A stretch of 64,000 bases of DNA from Variovorax sp. OV329 (GCF_900114785.1 NZ_FOUG01000007.1:1-64000); one strand, 5' to 3'. Positions 25,452-35,248 are shown, numbered from the stretch's first letter. Made by a program: numbers and translations. The notes: generated by a model not told the origin, from the sequence alone.

Positions 25452-27884
25452 TCAGGCCTTGGGCGGATCGTTTTCGCGACCGTAGTGCCGGTGGACACCC
25501 ATCGCCGCGATGAAGTCGGCGATCGCCTCATCCGCATCGGCCGCGTCTGCCAGCACCAGTCCCGTGTCAGGGCTTCCGTCGGCCATCGTCATGGGTATCT
25601 GCGCCTCGGCCAGCAAGGCCTGCGATGCGCCGAACGCCAGGATGGTCTTGCAGTGCCAGTACTGGTCGCGCAGGAACTCGAGCGTGTGCGCATCCGCGTC
25701 CAGTTCGGCCACCGCGGCTTCGCCGTCGGGCAGCACCAGGGCGTCGAACAGGAAGCCGGGCGAGTTCTCCATGGTCGCATCGGCAGCGAACTTCTCGCCC
25801 GCCTGGCCCACGTAGTTGCCAAGCCGTGCGCCCACCAGCCTCGGAACGGCACCGGCCGCGACGAGCATCGACACCACCTTGCCCAAAGAAGCACCCTCGA
25901 CGCCGTTGGCGACCAGCACGGCCACCTTGCGCGTGCGGATTCCACCATCGCCGGGCCTGGCCATCAGCGACAGCGCGGGCGATTGCTCGACCTCCGGCGG
26001 CGCGGGATTCTCCAGGGCCTTGGGCAGCGCCGCGGGCAGGTCCATTCCGAGGTCCTGCGCCAGCCGCTCGGCCAATGCCGGTGAAGCATTCCGCAGGCTG
26101 GCGACCATCCTCTCCCTGACCGCGGGCACCGTCACCTTCGACAGCTCGAAGCGGAAGGCATTGCCGATGTGCGCCTGCTCCACCTCGGTCTGGCTCTCGT
26201 AGAACAGCCGTGCCTGCGTGTAGTGGTCGGCAAACTTCTCGGGCTTGATGCGCACCTTGTCCGCGCTGTCCTTGGCATCCAGTCGCCGGGCCACGCTGGT
26301 GAAGCCCTGCGCGGCGCCGGCCTGGAAGGGGCAGCCTCCCGCCAGCGAATTGGGCTCGTAGGCCACGCGGCCACGGTGGATGGCCTGGCGGTGCATGCCG
26401 TCGCGCTGGTTGTTATGGACCTGCACGACCGGTGCGTTGATCGGAATCTCGTGGAAGTTGGGTCCGCCCAGCCGGCTGATCTGCGTGTCGACGTAGGAGT
26501 GGATGCGGCCGGCGAGCAGCGGGTCGTTCGTGAAGTCGATGCCGGGCACGACGTGCGCGGCGCAGAAGGCCACCTGCTCCGTCTCGGCGAAGAAGTTGTC
26601 CGGATTGCGGTTGAGCACCATGCGGCCCACGATCTGGATGGGCACCAGTTCCTCCGGCACGATCTTGGTGGCGTCCAGGATGTCGAAGCTGAACTGCTCG
26701 GCCTGCTCCTCGGTGAAGATCTGCAGGCCCAGTTCCCACTCCGGATACTCGCCCGCCTCGATCGCCTCCCACAGGTCGCGGCGGTGGAAGTCGGGATCGG
26801 CGCCAGAGATCTTGACCGCTTCCTCCCAGACCAGCGAGTGCGTTCCCAGCTTCGGCTGCCAGTGGAACTTCACCAGGCACGATTCGCCGGCCTCGTTCAC
26901 CAGCCGGAAGGTGTGCACGCCAAAGCCCTGCATCATCCGGTAGCTGCGCGGAATGGCACGGTCCGACATCTGCCACATGAGCATGTGCGTGGACTCCGGC
27001 ATGAGCGACACGAAATCCCAGAAGGTGTCGTGGGCACTGGCCGCCTGCGGCATCTGGTGGTGGGGCTCGGGCTTGACGGCGTGGACCAGGTCGGGAAACT
27101 TCATCGCGTCCTGGATGAAGAACACCGGCATGTTGTTGCCCACCAGGTCCCAGTTGCCCTCGTCGGTGTAGAACTTGACCGCAAAGCCGCGCACGTCGCG
27201 TGCCGTGTCCTTGGAGCCGCGCTCGCCGGCCACCGTGGAGAAGCGCACGAACACCGGCGTGACCTTGCCGGCCTCCTGGAACGGTGCGGCCTTCGTGTAC
27301 TTGGTCATCGGCTCGTAGCACTCGAAGAAGCCATGCGCACCCGACCCGCGCGCATGCACGATGCGCTCCGGGATGCGTTCATGGTCGAAGTGCGTGATCT
27401 TCTCGCGCAGGATGAAGTCCTCGAGCAGGACCGGACCGCGCGCACCGGCCTTCAGCGAGTTCTGGTTGTCGGCGACCCGCACGCCCTGGTTGGTCGTCAG
27501 GACCTGTGCGCTGCCGTCCGCTCGCACGCGCTCCAGCGGCGCGATGGTGGCGTTGACCCCGTCCTGCGCCGGCGCGCCGGTCTTGCCAGACACGTTCTCC
27601 TCGGACAGGGTGCTGCCCGTGGGCAGGCGGGATGGCGGCGAGACGGTCTGCCCAGCGGGCGTGGACAGCGCGTTGGCTTCGCCATGCTCTGCCGCCTTGT
27701 TCGCATTGGCCGGCATGCCGGCGGCCAGCTTCTGCGCGTCGGCCATCTTCTGGGCGGGCAAGTCGCCCTTGACGGCGGCGGGCGGCGCCGGCTGAGCCGG
27801 CCCGCTGTCGGTGTTTCGTGCTGCAGCGCGCGCTGCGTCTGCTTCGGCTGCAGTGACGGCCTGGGAGGTTTGCTTCTTTGTCAT
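25452..27884 (-). CDS. katE: Catalase HPII (large-subunit, class I glutamine-amidotransferase-like tail)
   Basis: An 810-residue large-subunit monofunctional catalase. The N-terminal extension of about 120 residues is Ala-rich. The core has the catalytic His in [11 protein letters not shown], the essential Asn in [19 protein letters not shown] and the heme-ligand Tyr in [12 protein letters not shown]. The C-terminal about 150 residues form the flavodoxin/DJ-1-like domain of HPII ([24 protein letters not shown]). The ATG at 27884 follows a weak ribosome site; further upstream the frame continues without family similarity. The length exceeds E. coli KatE (753) mainly through the N-terminal extension. 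Confidence 0.95.
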   Translation of the reverse strand: MTKKQTSQAVTAAEADAARAAARNTDSGPAQPAPPAAVKGDLPAQKMADAQKLAAGMPANANKAAEHGEANALSTPAGQTVSPPSRLPTGSTLSEENVSGKTGAPAQDGVNATIAPLERVRADGSAQVLTTNQGVRVADNQNSLKAGARGPVLLEDFILREKITHFDHERIPERIVHARGSGAHGFFECYEPMTKYTKAAPFQEAGKVTPVFVRFSTVAGERGSKDTARDVRGFAVKFYTDEGNWDLVGNNMPVFFIQDAMKFPDLVHAVKPEPHHQMPQAASAHDTFWDFVSLMPESTHMLMWQMSDRAIPRSYRMMQGFGVHTFRLVNEAGESCLVKFHWQPKLGTHSLVWEEAVKISGADPDFHRRDLWEAIEAGEYPEWELGLQIFTEEQAEQFSFDILDATKIVPEELVPIQIVGRMVLNRNPDNFFAETEQVAFCAAHVVPGIDFTNDPLLAGRIHSYVDTQISRLGGPNFHEIPINAPVVQVHNNQRDGMHRQAIHRGRVAYEPNSLAGGCPFQAGAAQGFTSVARRLDAKDSADKVRIKPEKFADHYTQARLFYESQTEVEQAHIGNAFRFELSKVTVPAVRERMVASLRNASPALAERLAQDLGMDLPAALPKALENPAPPEVEQSPALSLMARPGDGGIRTRKVAVLVANGVEGASLGKVVSMLVAAGAVPRLVGARLGNYVGQAGEKFAADATMENSPGFLFDALVLPDGEAAVAELDADAHTLEFLRDQYWHCKTILAFGASQALLAEAQIPMTMADGSPDTGLVLADAADADEAIADFIAAMGVHRHYGRENDPPKA

Positions 27885-28248
27885 GATGATCCGGGTGAGG
27901 TGGGGACGAAAGGGTGGAGACGAGGGAAGAAAGGAAACTACGCCGCCCGCGGCCACGGACCCGTAGGACGACAACAGTTCAGCCTGCAATGCGCTTCCGA
28001 CTTCGCGTAGGTCGCGAGGCGCTTCGCGTGCGGTTGAAAACGTTGCCGTCAGATTTGCCTGGATCGCGCACACGTGCGCCACGGCGACTGGCCGCCAGGC
28101 CCTCAACGCGTGGCAGCGCTGCGCTGGCGAATGGCGGCGGTCAGCCCGACACCCAGGCCCTCCCCCCGCCGCTCATGGCCATTGGGGGGGAACGGAGATC
28201 CGTCCTCCGTCGGATTGAGCCGATGGCCTCTTGGCCGTTCAATGGGGC
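27885..28248. other. Intergenic region between katE and the PagL-like gene
   Basis: These 364 bases hold the divergent promoters of katE and the lipid-A deacylase-like gene. I see one ECF-sigma-like arrangement upstream of the latter: GGAAC at about 28191, 16 bases, then TCGGA. It is only a consensus-type resemblance. No open frame with convincing coding texture was found. Confidence 0.3.
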
Positions 28249-28863
28249 ATGACTCATGATGATCGAACGACCGCCACGGCACACAGGTACAAGTCCGGCG
28301 GCATCCGCTGGCTGTTGTGCATCGGTGCCGGCGCTGCATCGCTCGGCGTCGGACAGGCGGCGCGGGCGGAACTGCCCTCCTCCTTCGCACCCGACGCCTT
28401 CTACGTGCAGGCAGGCGGCGCGCAGGGCACGCAAACGCTGGCAGTGGGCCTGTCCTGGGACTGGAACACCAGGTGGACGCTCGGACCCGGCGAACTGCGT
28501 CCCTACATCGAGGTCATGCTGTCGCAGTGGCGCTACGACGCGTCCACGCCAGTCGGCAAGGACCATCTGACGCAGCTGGCCATGACGCCATCGCTGCGCT
28601 GGCGCGGGGCCGGCGGCGCGTCGCCGTGGTTCTTCGAGGCCGGAGTGGGACTGAGCTTCACCTCGTCGATCTACCACAGCACCGACAAGCAATTCTCGAC
28701 CAGTTTCAACTTCGGCAGCCACCTGGGCGTGGGCCGGAACTTCGGGGCGAGGCAGGAGCACGAGTTGGCCGTTCGCGTGGAGCATTTCTCCAACGCAGGC
28801 ATCAAGCATCCGAATCCGGGCCAGAACTTTGTGCAGCTTCGCTACGCCTACCGCTTCGAGTAA
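28249..28863 (+). CDS. pagL: PagL-like lipid A 3-O-deacylase (acyloxyacyl hydrolase family)
   Basis: A 204-residue outer-membrane beta-barrel of the PagL family, which removes the 3-position acyl chain of lipid A. A basic N terminus and hydrophobic stretch (WLLCIGAGAASLGVGQAARA) form the signal peptide. Alternating strands follow, with the active-site block EHFSNAGIKHPNPG (His179, Ser181) and a final aromatic-rich strand LRYAYRFE. In Pseudomonas PagL the catalytic Glu is 12 residues after the Ser; here that position is Asn193, so the classical triad looks incomplete. ATG at 28249; an earlier TTG would add six residues. Confidence 0.85.
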   Translation: MTHDDRTTATAHRYKSGGIRWLLCIGAGAASLGVGQAARAELPSSFAPDAFYVQAGGAQGTQTLAVGLSWDWNTRWTLGPGELRPYIEVMLSQWRYDASTPVGKDHLTQLAMTPSLRWRGAGGASPWFFEAGVGLSFTSSIYHSTDKQFSTSFNFGSHLGVGRNFGARQEHELAVRVEHFSNAGIKHPNPGQNFVQLRYAYRFE

Positions 28864-29165
28864 AGCACGCCGTTCTTGAGGGAATTCAAAGCGTCGAGCG
28901 GCGCAGCACCGCGGTTGACCGCCGGTCCCGGCCCCGGTCTGGGCAGCGGCCTTGGTGCCGGAATGCTCGGCGGTGATTCAACGCGGCACCCCGCCCTCCC
29001 CCTCGCCGAGCCGGCGGAGCTTCGGCGGCGGCGAAGCTTCACCCCATGAAAACCCCCGCAAATGATTGATGCCGTCGATGGTATCTATGGAAATTCATCA
29101 TTTGCAACCCAATGTATCGGGGCCTATGGTGCACATCCATCGACAGGCGTGCAGGAGACAAGCCC
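28864..29165. other. Intergenic region with paired inverted repeat
   Basis: About 300 bases upstream of the CoA-transferase operon. The only structure I see is the 9-base inverted repeat annotated at 29058-29105; the first 170 bases are GC-rich with no convincing coding frame on either strand. Confidence 0.4.
29058..29105 (+). promoter_or_regulatory. Perfect 9-base inverted repeat upstream of the CoA-transferase/ABC operon
   Basis: GCAAATGAT (29058-29066) and ATCATTTGC (29097-29105) are perfect complements separated by 30 bases, in an AT-richer patch before the operon. The arms are 39 bases apart centre to centre, close to four helical turns, as expected for a regulator binding two half-sites on one face. 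No regulator gene is adjacent. Confidence 0.45.
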
Positions 29166-29318
29166 ATGCCCGACTCTCAAGGGGACGCGATCATCCGGGA
29201 CGTGCTCCGGGCCTTTGCCGCAGCTCGTGATCCGCGTCTGACAGGCCGGGGGAGTACGTCCCCCCGTTCGATGGATCGCAACGACGCGCCGACGCCGCCG
29301 CATTCCGGGAATGCATGA
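29166..29318 (+). CDS. Possible 50-residue leader ORF of the CoA-transferase operon
   Basis: A short frame (MPDSQGDAIIRDVLRAFAA, then a Ser/Pro/Arg-rich tail) starts at an ATG with a very good ribosome site (AGGAGACAAG, 7 bases before). Its TGA ends at 29318, immediately before the CoA-transferase ATG at 29319, whose own ribosome site is poor. This suggests translational coupling or a leader role. No family recognised; it could also mark an unannotated small protein. Confidence 0.4.
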   Translation: MPDSQGDAIIRDVLRAFAAARDPRLTGRGSTSPRSMDRNDAPTPPHSGNA

Positions 29319-30494
29319 ATGATCCCCGTATTGCTAGGCCTCAAGGTCATCGAGCAGGGCACCTTCATCACGGGGCCGGCAGCCGGCATGCTCCTGGGCG
29401 ACCTGGGTGCGGACGTCATCAAGGTCGAGCAGCCGAAGACCGGCGACCCCTTCCGCGCCTTCAAGAACGGCCTGTACAGCCCGCACTACCAGACCTACAA
29501 CCGCAACAAGCGCAGCATCGAGCTGGACACGACGAAGGCCGCGGACCTCGAGGTGCTGGACGCACTCATCGCAGATGCAGATGTCTACATCCAGAACTTC
29601 CGGCCCGGCGTGGCTGAAAAACTGGGCGTGGGTGCGCAGCGGCTGCAGGGCCTGAACCCGAAGCTCGTCTACTGCGCCATCAGCGGTTTTGGCGGCAGCG
29701 GGCCGGCCGTGAACCGGCCAGCCTACGACACCGTGGCGCAGGCGGCCGCCGGCTTCCTGAACCTGCTGGTCAATCCGCAGAACCCGCGAGTCGTCGGCCC
29801 GGCCATCGCCGATGCGCTGACCGGCTACTACGCCACCTACGGCGTGCTGGGCGCCCTGTTCGAGCGCCAGCGCACGGGCGTCGGCCGCAAGGTCGAGGTG
29901 TCGATGCTGGAGGCGATGGCGCATTTCAATCTCGACGCCTTCACGCACTTCTTCCAGGTGGGCGAGGTCATGGGGCCCTACAGCCGGCCGCGCGTATCGC
30001 AGTCCTACGTTCTGCGCTGCGCGGACGAGTTCTGGATCGCGCTGCACATGTCCTCGCCGGAGAAATTCTGGCGCGGCCTGGCCGCGGCCGTCGAACGACC
30101 CCGGCTCTTCGAGGATGCGCGTTTTGCCACGCGCGAGGCGCGCATCGCGCATCACGAGGTCCTGATCGAACTGCTCGGCGAGCGCTTTCTCACCCAGCCG
30201 CGCGACGAATGGTGCCGGCGCCTGCAGCGCGAAGACGTGCCCCACGCCCCGATGTACGACGCCAGCGAAGCGCTGGACGACCCGCAGGCGCGGCACCTGG
30301 AGCTCACCGCCTCGGCCGTGCACCCGGTGATGGGACTGTTCCGCACAGTGCGCTCCCCGGTGAGCTTCGACGGCGAACGCGCGCTGCAGGTGCGCCCTCC
30401 CCCCACGCTGGGCGAACACAACGACGAGATCCGCGCCGAAGTGCGGTGTTTGCGCAAGACCGACAACCAAGCAACGAGGAGACAAGGACCATGA
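29319..30494 (+). CDS. CaiB/BaiF (family III) CoA-transferase
   Basis: A 391-residue family III CoA-transferase, moving CoA between carboxylic acids. The family N terminus is present (LLGLKVIEQGTFITGPAAGMLLGDLGADVIKVE, here in part), with YNRNKRSIELD near residue 60, PAYDTVAQAAAGF near 137, and the KVEVSMLEAMAHF segment near 190. The last about 20 residues (RKTDNQATRRQGP) look non-conserved. The stop overlaps the start of the binding-protein gene (ATGA). Together with the ABC genes it suggests uptake and CoA activation of an organic acid; the acid is unknown. Confidence 0.9.
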   Translation: MIPVLLGLKVIEQGTFITGPAAGMLLGDLGADVIKVEQPKTGDPFRAFKNGLYSPHYQTYNRNKRSIELDTTKAADLEVLDALIADADVYIQNFRPGVAEKLGVGAQRLQGLNPKLVYCAISGFGGSGPAVNRPAYDTVAQAAAGFLNLLVNPQNPRVVGPAIADALTGYYATYGVLGALFERQRTGVGRKVEVSMLEAMAHFNLDAFTHFFQVGEVMGPYSRPRVSQSYVLRCADEFWIALHMSSPEKFWRGLAAAVERPRLFEDARFATREARIAHHEVLIELLGERFLTQPRDEWCRRLQREDVPHAPMYDASEALDDPQARHLELTASAVHPVMGLFRTVRSPVSFDGERALQVRPPPTLGEHNDEIRAEVRCLRKTDNQATRRQGP

Positions 30495-31705
30495 AGATGC
30501 AGAACTCGCACCGCATCGGGCGGCGCACCGCCGTCACGGCCATTGCACTGGCGGCCGCGGGCATGGCGCTGGCGCAGCAGCCCTCTGGCACGCCGATACG
30601 CATCGGCAGCACCCTGGCGCTGACCGGGCCGCTCTCGGCCACGGCGCAGGTGCACAAGCTGGTGGGTGACATCTACATCGAGCAGCTCAACAAGCGCGGT
30701 GGCCTGCTGGGCCGTCCGGTCGAGTGGGTGGTGAAGGACGACCAGTCCAAGCCGGACCTGGCGCGCACCCTGTACGAGCAGCTGGTGACGGCCGACAAGG
30801 TCGACCTGCTGATGGGCCCCTATGCCACCGGCGCCATCCTTTCCGCCATGGGCGTGGCGCAGCGCTACAACAAGGTGCTGGTACATCACACGATGGGCAT
30901 CCCCTCGCTGGCCAAGTACGACATGTCGTTCCCGGCCTGGTCGCTCGGCTCCGACCCGGCCAACACCGTGCCCAATACCTTGTTCGATGCACTCGCCGCC
31001 GGCCCCAAGCCACCCAAGACGGTGGCGGTGGTGACCAGCAAGTTCCCCTCGATCCAGTTCATGAGCGCGGGCGCGCGCGAAGTGCTGAAGAAGCGCGGCC
31101 TGAGCGAGGTGCTGTTCCTGGAATGGGACTTCGGCAACCGCGACTTCGGTCCGATTGCCAACCGCGTGAAAGACGCCAATCCCGATTTCGTGTGGGTCGG
31201 AGCCATCGGGCTGGACGGCAACCTGCTGCTGGAGGCGATGAAGAAGATCGACTACACGCCGCCGCAGCACTTCTACCTGTACCCCGCGCCCGGGCCGCTG
31301 CTGGCCTCGCCGGATGCCAAGGGAGCACTGTCGGCCACCATCTTCGAGGCGCAGCCGCCCTTCACTTCGAACCTGGGAGCCGCCGAGTTCGTGAAGATCT
31401 ATGCCGAGCGCGCCGCCAAGGCCGGTTTTTCGGACACGTCGGTCGAGACGCAGGCCGCGGCCTCGTACACCGCCTGGCAGATCCTGGAGGCCGGCGTGGT
31501 CAACACCAAGAGCCTGGACGACAAGAAGATTGCCGACTACCTGAAGACGCACAAGGTCGAGACGGTGCAAGGCAAGCTGCGCTTCGACGGCGTCGGCAAC
31601 TTCGGCGACGACCTGATGCGCATCAAGCAGATCCAGGACGGCAAGTGGGTCGTGGTGTGGCCCAAGGAGGTCACGGCCGGCGGCGCGAAACTGCTCGCGC
31701 CCTGA
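30491..31705 (+). CDS. Branched-chain-amino-acid-type ABC substrate-binding protein
   Basis: A 404-residue periplasmic type I binding protein (Peripla_BP_6, LivJ-like). The signal peptide RRTAVTAIALAAAGMALAQQ is followed by IRIGSTLALTGPLSATAQ, then LLMGPYATGAILSAMGVAQ and PDFVWVGAIGLDGNLLLEAM. ATG at 30491 follows AGGAGACAAGG and overlaps the CoA-transferase stop. The paired permeases and ATPases follow in order. Ligands in this family include aromatic acids, amides and amino acids; the CoA-transferase partner favours a carboxylate. Confidence 0.93.
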   Translation: MKMQNSHRIGRRTAVTAIALAAAGMALAQQPSGTPIRIGSTLALTGPLSATAQVHKLVGDIYIEQLNKRGGLLGRPVEWVVKDDQSKPDLARTLYEQLVTADKVDLLMGPYATGAILSAMGVAQRYNKVLVHHTMGIPSLAKYDMSFPAWSLGSDPANTVPNTLFDALAAGPKPPKTVAVVTSKFPSIQFMSAGAREVLKKRGLSEVLFLEWDFGNRDFGPIANRVKDANPDFVWVGAIGLDGNLLLEAMKKIDYTPPQHFYLYPAPGPLLASPDAKGALSATIFEAQPPFTSNLGAAEFVKIYAERAAKAGFSDTSVETQAAASYTAWQILEAGVVNTKSLDDKKIADYLKTHKVETVQGKLRFDGVGNFGDDLMRIKQIQDGKWVVVWPKEVTAGGAKLLAP

Positions 31706-31710
31706 CGGCA

Positions 31711-32562
31711 ATGCCGAGCTTCTCGCTGCTGTCCCAGTCCATCCTCTCGGGCATCTTTGTCGGCGCGCTGTACGGCCTGATGGGCCTGGGCCTCAGCCTG
31801 AGCTGGGGCCTCTTGCGCCTGATCAACCTGGCGCACTTCGCCTTCGCCTTCCTTGCGGCCTACCTGTGCTACCAACTGGCAAGCAAGGGCATGAACCCGT
31901 TGCTGACCCTCGGCTTGATCGTGCCCCTGTTCTTCCTGGTGGGTGCCGGCCTGCATTGGGTGATGGCGCGCTTCTCGGTGTCGCCCTTCAATTCGCTGCT
32001 GCTGTCCTTCGGGCTCATGGGCATTGTCGAGAGCCTGATCCAGGCGGTGTGGACAGCGGACTTCCGCAAGCTGGAGTCGAGCTATGCGCACATGAAGTTC
32101 AAGCTCGGCCATCTCTTCGTGCCGGTGCCGGAGCTGATCACCCTGGTGCTGGCGGTGGGCCTTTGCTTCGCAGTGTGGGCGGTGCTGCGCTATACGGACA
32201 TCGGCAAGGCGATGCGTGCCGCCGCACAGGACGCGCCGATCGCCGCCGCCTTCGGCGTCAACGAGAAGGCGCTGGGCCTGTTGCTCGCCGGCGTCTGCTC
32301 GGCGCTGGCCAGCGTGGCGGGCGTGTGCATCGCGCTCAGCTTCACGCTGGCGCCCTCGCAGATGTACGCCTGGGTCGGCGTGGTCTTTGCCGCGGTGATG
32401 CTGGGCGGTCTGGGCAGCGCGCTGGGCCCCCTGCTGGCCGGCACCGTGATCGGCGTGAGCGAGGCCATCACGATGGCGGTGTTCGCGCCTTCGTGGGCGC
32501 CGATCGTCTCGTTCACCTTGCTGATCCTGATCCTGCTGCTGCGGCCAGGGAGGCCCGCATGA
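31711..32562 (+). CDS. livH: ABC transporter permease, LivH family
   Basis: A 283-residue inner-membrane permease of the branched-chain amino acid type, with about eight hydrophobic helices. Family signatures include GALYGLMGLGLSLSWGLLRLINLAHF at the N terminus (here in part) and the cytoplasmic EAA-like loop AMRAAAQDAPIAAAFGVN near residue 167. It begins 5 bases after the binding-protein stop and its stop overlaps the next gene (ATGA). Confidence 0.93.
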   Translation: MPSFSLLSQSILSGIFVGALYGLMGLGLSLSWGLLRLINLAHFAFAFLAAYLCYQLASKGMNPLLTLGLIVPLFFLVGAGLHWVMARFSVSPFNSLLLSFGLMGIVESLIQAVWTADFRKLESSYAHMKFKLGHLFVPVPELITLVLAVGLCFAVWAVLRYTDIGKAMRAAAQDAPIAAAFGVNEKALGLLLAGVCSALASVAGVCIALSFTLAPSQMYAWVGVVFAAVMLGGLGSALGPLLAGTVIGVSEAITMAVFAPSWAPIVSFTLLILILLLRPGRPA

Positions 32563-34319
32563 GGAGCCGGCGTACGCCCCTGGCCATTCTCGCCGCCGGT
32601 GCCGCGCTGGGGCTGCTGCCCCAACTGGGCCTGCCGCCCTTCTACGACTCGCTGCTCTACCTCGCGCTGCACTGGGTGGTGCTGGCGACTTCGTGGAACA
32701 TCCTGTCGGGCTACTCGGGCTATTTCTCCTTCGGCCACGGCGCCTTCTTCGGCACCGGCATCTACACCAGCGCGAACCTGATGGCGCACTACGACTGGCC
32801 CTTTCTCTGGACCTTGCCGGCGGCGGCGCTGGTGGCGGCGCTGCTCGGGGTGACGCTGGGGGCCATCGTGTTCCGCGTGAAGGGCGTGCGCGGCGAGGTG
32901 TTCGCGCTCCTGACCCTGGCGGTCACCTTCGTGATCGGCACCATCGTGGTCAACACGCCGCTGGACGGCGGCAACGGTGTCTCGCTGGCGGCGATCGTGG
33001 TGCCCAGGATCGGGCCCTCGCCCTCCTCGACCTTCTACCTGCTGGCGCTGGCAGCCGCGGTCGCGACCCTGCTGATCGCCTGGGGCATCCAGGTGTCGAA
33101 GTTCGGTGCCGGGCTGTTCGCCATTCACGACGACGAGGACGCCGCCGAGGTGATGGGCGTGCCGACCTACCGCTACAAGCTGTATGCGCTGGCTGTGTCC
33201 TGCGCGCTGGCCGGGCTGGCGGGCGGCATCCATGCACTCTTCCTGTCGTACGTGACGGCCGGCGACGTCTTCACCATCACGGTGCCGCTGACGGTGGTGC
33301 TGATGAGCGTGCTGGGCGGCACGCGGCACTGGGCGGGCCCGGCCGTCGGCGCATTGGCCATCACCGCGCTGCTCTACAGCTTCACCGCGGCCGACCATGC
33401 GGTGGCGGGGAAGGCGGCGATCGGTGCGATCCTCATCGCGGCGATCCTGTTCATGCCGGACGGCATCCTGGAACGCGTCAGGAGGCTGTGGCGGCGAAAT
33501 CCAGAGACTTCGACGACGCCGGCCATCACGCCGGCGGCGACCGCCGGGCCGGCGCAGCGCGCACCGTCCGGTGCCTGGGCAAGCGGACAGGACGAGGTGC
33601 TGCTGCGCGTGAAGGACCTCAGCAAATCCTTCAAGGGCGTGCGCGCGCTGGCCGGGGTGGACGTGGAAGTTCGGCGCGGCGAGATCCTCGGGCTGCTGGG
33701 GCCGAACGGCTCGGGCAAGTCCACCTTCATCAACGTGGTCAGCGGTCACCATGCCGCCAGCGGCGGCACGGTCTGGTTCGAGGGACGCTGCCTGAACGGC
33801 CTGCCGGCGCACCGCGTCGCGGGCAGCGGGATTGCGCGCACTTACCAGATTCCGCGGCCCTTCGCGCACTTGAGCGTGCTGCAGAACGTGGCCATTGCCA
33901 CCATGTTCGGAGGTGCTGTCGGCGACCCGGCCGCGGCCAACCGGCAGGCGATGAAGTGGCTGGAGTTCACCGGCCTCGCGGACAAGCGCGATGCCCGGCC
34001 CGACGAGCTGAACCTGCACCAGCGCAAGTTCCTGGAACTGGCGCGCGCATTGGCCTCGCGCCCGCGCCTGGTGCTGCTGGACGAGGTGCTCTGCGGCCTG
34101 ACGCCCAGCGAAATCGACGACGCAGTGGCGCTGATCCGCCGCATCCGCGACCAGGGCTCGAGCATCGTCTTCGTCGAACACGTGATGCGCGCGGTGATGG
34201 CGCTGACGGACCGCATCGTGGTGTTCAACCATGGCGAACTGCTGGCCGAGGGCACGGCCAACGACGTGATGCAGCGCCCCGAAGTGATGACCGCCTACCT
34301 GGGAAAGACTCATGCTTGA
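32559..34319 (+). CDS. Fused LivM permease and LivG ATPase
   Basis: A 586-residue fusion. Residues 1-310 are a LivM-type permease with about nine hydrophobic helices (WNILSGYSGYFSFGHGAFFG near 46; cytoplasmic loop AIHDDEDAAEVMGVPTYRYK near 188). A Pro/Thr/Ala-rich linker (about 314-344) joins a LivG-type ATPase. The ATPase has Walker A GPNGSGKST (381-389) and Walker B LVLLDEVLCGL (504-514), with Val in place of the usual Pro after DE. The signature motif is LNLHQRKFLELARAL instead of an LSGGQ- or LSYGQ-like sequence. The frame is continuous, so the fusion appears genuine. It overlaps the LivF gene by 8 bases. Confidence 0.92.
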   Translation: MRSRRTPLAILAAGAALGLLPQLGLPPFYDSLLYLALHWVVLATSWNILSGYSGYFSFGHGAFFGTGIYTSANLMAHYDWPFLWTLPAAALVAALLGVTLGAIVFRVKGVRGEVFALLTLAVTFVIGTIVVNTPLDGGNGVSLAAIVVPRIGPSPSSTFYLLALAAAVATLLIAWGIQVSKFGAGLFAIHDDEDAAEVMGVPTYRYKLYALAVSCALAGLAGGIHALFLSYVTAGDVFTITVPLTVVLMSVLGGTRHWAGPAVGALAITALLYSFTAADHAVAGKAAIGAILIAAILFMPDGILERVRRLWRRNPETSTTPAITPAATAGPAQRAPSGAWASGQDEVLLRVKDLSKSFKGVRALAGVDVEVRRGEILGLLGPNGSGKSTFINVVSGHHAASGGTVWFEGRCLNGLPAHRVAGSGIARTYQIPRPFAHLSVLQNVAIATMFGGAVGDPAAANRQAMKWLEFTGLADKRDARPDELNLHQRKFLELARALASRPRLVLLDEVLCGLTPSEIDDAVALIRRIRDQGSSIVFVEHVMRAVMALTDRIVVFNHGELLAEGTANDVMQRPEVMTAYLGKTHA

Positions 34320-35016
34320 AGTGCGTGACCTGCAGGTGGCCTATGGCGCGGCGCGCGCGCTGTGGGGCGTGTCGCTCACGGTGCGGCAGGGCGAACTGCT
34401 GTGCGTGGTCGGCCCCAACGGCGCCGGCAAGACGACCCTGATCAACGCCCTGGCCGGGCTCCTGCGTGCCCGCGAGGGGCAGCTCGTGTTCGAGGGCCGG
34501 GACGTGACTATGCTGGCGCCGCACCGCTTCTGCGACGCCGGCATCGCGCTGGTGCCCGAGGGCCGGCGCCTGTTCACCGGCATGACCGTGCTGGAGAACC
34601 TGGAGCTCGGCAGCTATCTGGCACGCTCGAAGGCGCAGCGGCGCGAGACGCTGGAGCAGGTGATCGAGCTCTTTCCGGTGATCCGCGAGAAGCTGGCCAG
34701 CCCCGCCGGTGAGCTCTCCGGCGGCCAGCAGCAGATGGTGGCGATTGCCCGGGCGTTGATGGCCCGGCCGCGCCTGCTGCTGCTGGACGAGCCCTCGCTG
34801 GGCCTCTCGCCGCTGATCGTGCACGACCTGTTCGCCGCCATCCGGCACATCAATGCCGTCGGCACCTCGGTGCTCCTGGTCGAGCAGAACGTGGCGATGG
34901 CCATGGAGGTGTCGCACCGCGCCTACGTGCTGGAAGAAGGCCGGATGGTGGCCGAGGGAACGCCTCGGGAACTGCTCGCGCGCAGCGAGATCGCGCGCGC
35001 CTACCTGGGCGTTTGA
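34312..35016 (+). CDS. livF: ABC transporter ATP-binding protein, LivF family
   Basis: A 234-residue ATPase. Walker A is GPNGAGKTT, the signature [16 protein letters not shown], Walker [13 protein letters not shown], and the H-loop region VLLVEQN is followed by the family's [17 protein letters not shown] end. Its ATG lies inside the fused LivM-LivG gene (8-base overlap). With that protein's ATPase half it forms the heterodimeric motor of the transporter. Confidence 0.95.
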   Translation: MLEVRDLQVAYGAARALWGVSLTVRQGELLCVVGPNGAGKTTLINALAGLLRAREGQLVFEGRDVTMLAPHRFCDAGIALVPEGRRLFTGMTVLENLELGSYLARSKAQRRETLEQVIELFPVIREKLASPAGELSGGQQQMVAIARALMARPRLLLLDEPSLGLSPLIVHDLFAAIRHINAVGTSVLLVEQNVAMAMEVSHRAYVLEEGRMVAEGTPRELLARSEIARAYLGV

Positions 35017-35248
35017 TCGCCGCACGGCCGCACCCACCCGACCGGCGCTCTCCTCGCGCGGCGGGGCCGGCTGATCGGCTGGCTTGACATCACCTTCGGT
35101 GCGCCCGCGCAGCGAAACCTACGACCTATGGACATCGGCTTGAAAGGCTGAATGCCTTGCTCGTCCTCTCATGGAGGGAAGAATTGCCAGGAGCCCGGTG
35201 GCAGTCTTCCCACCCAGGTGCAGGGGGAATGCGCCGAGGAGCATCACC

